From NCBI GenBank assembly GCA_002454815.1, contig DKJL01000017.1, forward strand, positions 93,009 to 157,008: a DNA stretch of 64,000 bases, in the 5' to 3' direction. The position numbers and the translations under genes were made by a program. How positions within the stretch are numbered: position 1 is the first letter of the stretch; every line of letters begins with the position of its first letter. Below the pieces are notes generated by a model. That model saw only the letters and a list, made by a program, of their open reading frames with translations. It was not told the DNA's origin and did not search any database. Shown in pieces: positions 63,887 to 64,000 of the stretch. The DNA comes from Flavobacteriales bacterium UBA6693 (GTDB taxonomy: Bacteria; Bacteroidota; Bacteroidia; Flavobacteriales; Weeksellaceae).

Positions 63887-64000
63887 ATGAAAAAATTTGC
63901 TGCTTTACTCCTCTTTTTTACCGTTTTGTATTCAGCGCAAAACCATCGATTTATGTACACTTACACGTTTGTGAAAGATACCTTAGATAAAAGTAACGTC
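63887..64000 (+). CDS. GLPGLI family exported protein, start only
   Basis: The window ends after 38 codons. The signal peptide MKKFAALLLFFTVLYSAQ is followed by NHRFMYTYTFVKDTLDKS, closely similar in order to the start of the mature GLPGLI protein at 17306 (THRFIYEYQFKSDSLAQ). The GLPGLI motif itself lies beyond the window, so the call rests on this N-terminus alone. Confidence 0.7.
   Translation, partial: MKKFAALLLFFTVLYSAQNHRFMYTYTFVKDTLDKSNV

Overview
The window is 64 kb of a flavobacterial chromosome (Bacteroidota; the Chryseobacterium/Kaistella group fits best). Evidence: promoters of the Bacteroidota sigma-A type (about TTTG, 19 bases, TAnnTTTG), few Shine-Dalgarno sequences but A-rich start regions, GLPGLI proteins, DUF2480/DUF6048/DUF6452-type families, a type IX secretion (T9SS) sorting tail, ribosomal protein THX, SMUG2-type glycosylase and many short lipoproteins. 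It is almost entirely housekeeping DNA. I saw no tRNA, rRNA, CRISPR array, prophage, intact insertion sequence or recognisable defence system.

Layout. 1-3.6 kb (minus): a probable operon of lipoprotein, MazG-like pyrophosphohydrolase, aroA and a truncated short-chain dehydrogenase. 3.7-7.6 kb (plus): L31 type B, a GlmU-like sugar nucleotidyltransferase, a TrhO tRNA hydroxylase with an extra C-terminal domain, and 5-formyl-THF cyclo-ligase. 7.5-9.2 kb (minus): a lipoprotein and a membrane protein with a cytoplasmic N-terminal domain. 9.4-13.3 kb: an Ala-rich lipoprotein, an rRNA/tRNA methyltransferase, rmuC, pncB. 13.5-32.6 kb: the str/S10/spc/alpha ribosomal super-cluster (rpsL to rplQ, with fusA, secY, infA, rpoA), interrupted after rpsJ by a terminator, two unrelated genes and a new promoter. 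32.7-36.8 kb: two envelope proteins, enolase, citrate synthase. 37-41.6 kb: a paaZ with an additional C-terminal domain, an IS200-type transposase relic, a SMUG2-like DNA glycosylase and an enoyl-CoA hydratase. 41.7-48.3 kb: aspS, THX, DUF937, DUF2480, lpxB, comEC. 48.4-52 kb: sdhCAB. 52-60.4 kb: thioredoxin-fold lipoprotein without the CxxC, rlmD with two companion envelope genes, a large T9SS-exported metalloprotease, and a small exported protein. 60.7-64 kb: trmB, then rplM-rpsI-rpsB on the minus strand, and the start of a second GLPGLI gene.

How the parts work together. Most genes serve translation: ribosomal proteins, EF-G, IF-1, Asp-tRNA synthetase, and rRNA/tRNA modification by RlmD, TrmB, TrhO and a SpoU enzyme. 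Central metabolism is represented by enolase, citrate synthase and succinate dehydrogenase. Ribosomal proteins L31, L36 and S14 here all lack the usual zinc-binding cysteines.

The least ordinary signals are noncoding or architectural: a two-copy intergenic repeat with conserved arms and an interchangeable hairpin core (5.3 and 36.8 kb); two further GC-rich structured intergenic elements (43.6 and 63.6 kb); arrays of 7-base A/T-rich repeats ending directly before start codons (rplP, rpsD, sdhA); the TrhO and PaaZ domain additions; and nested inverted repeats between rpsN and rpsH.
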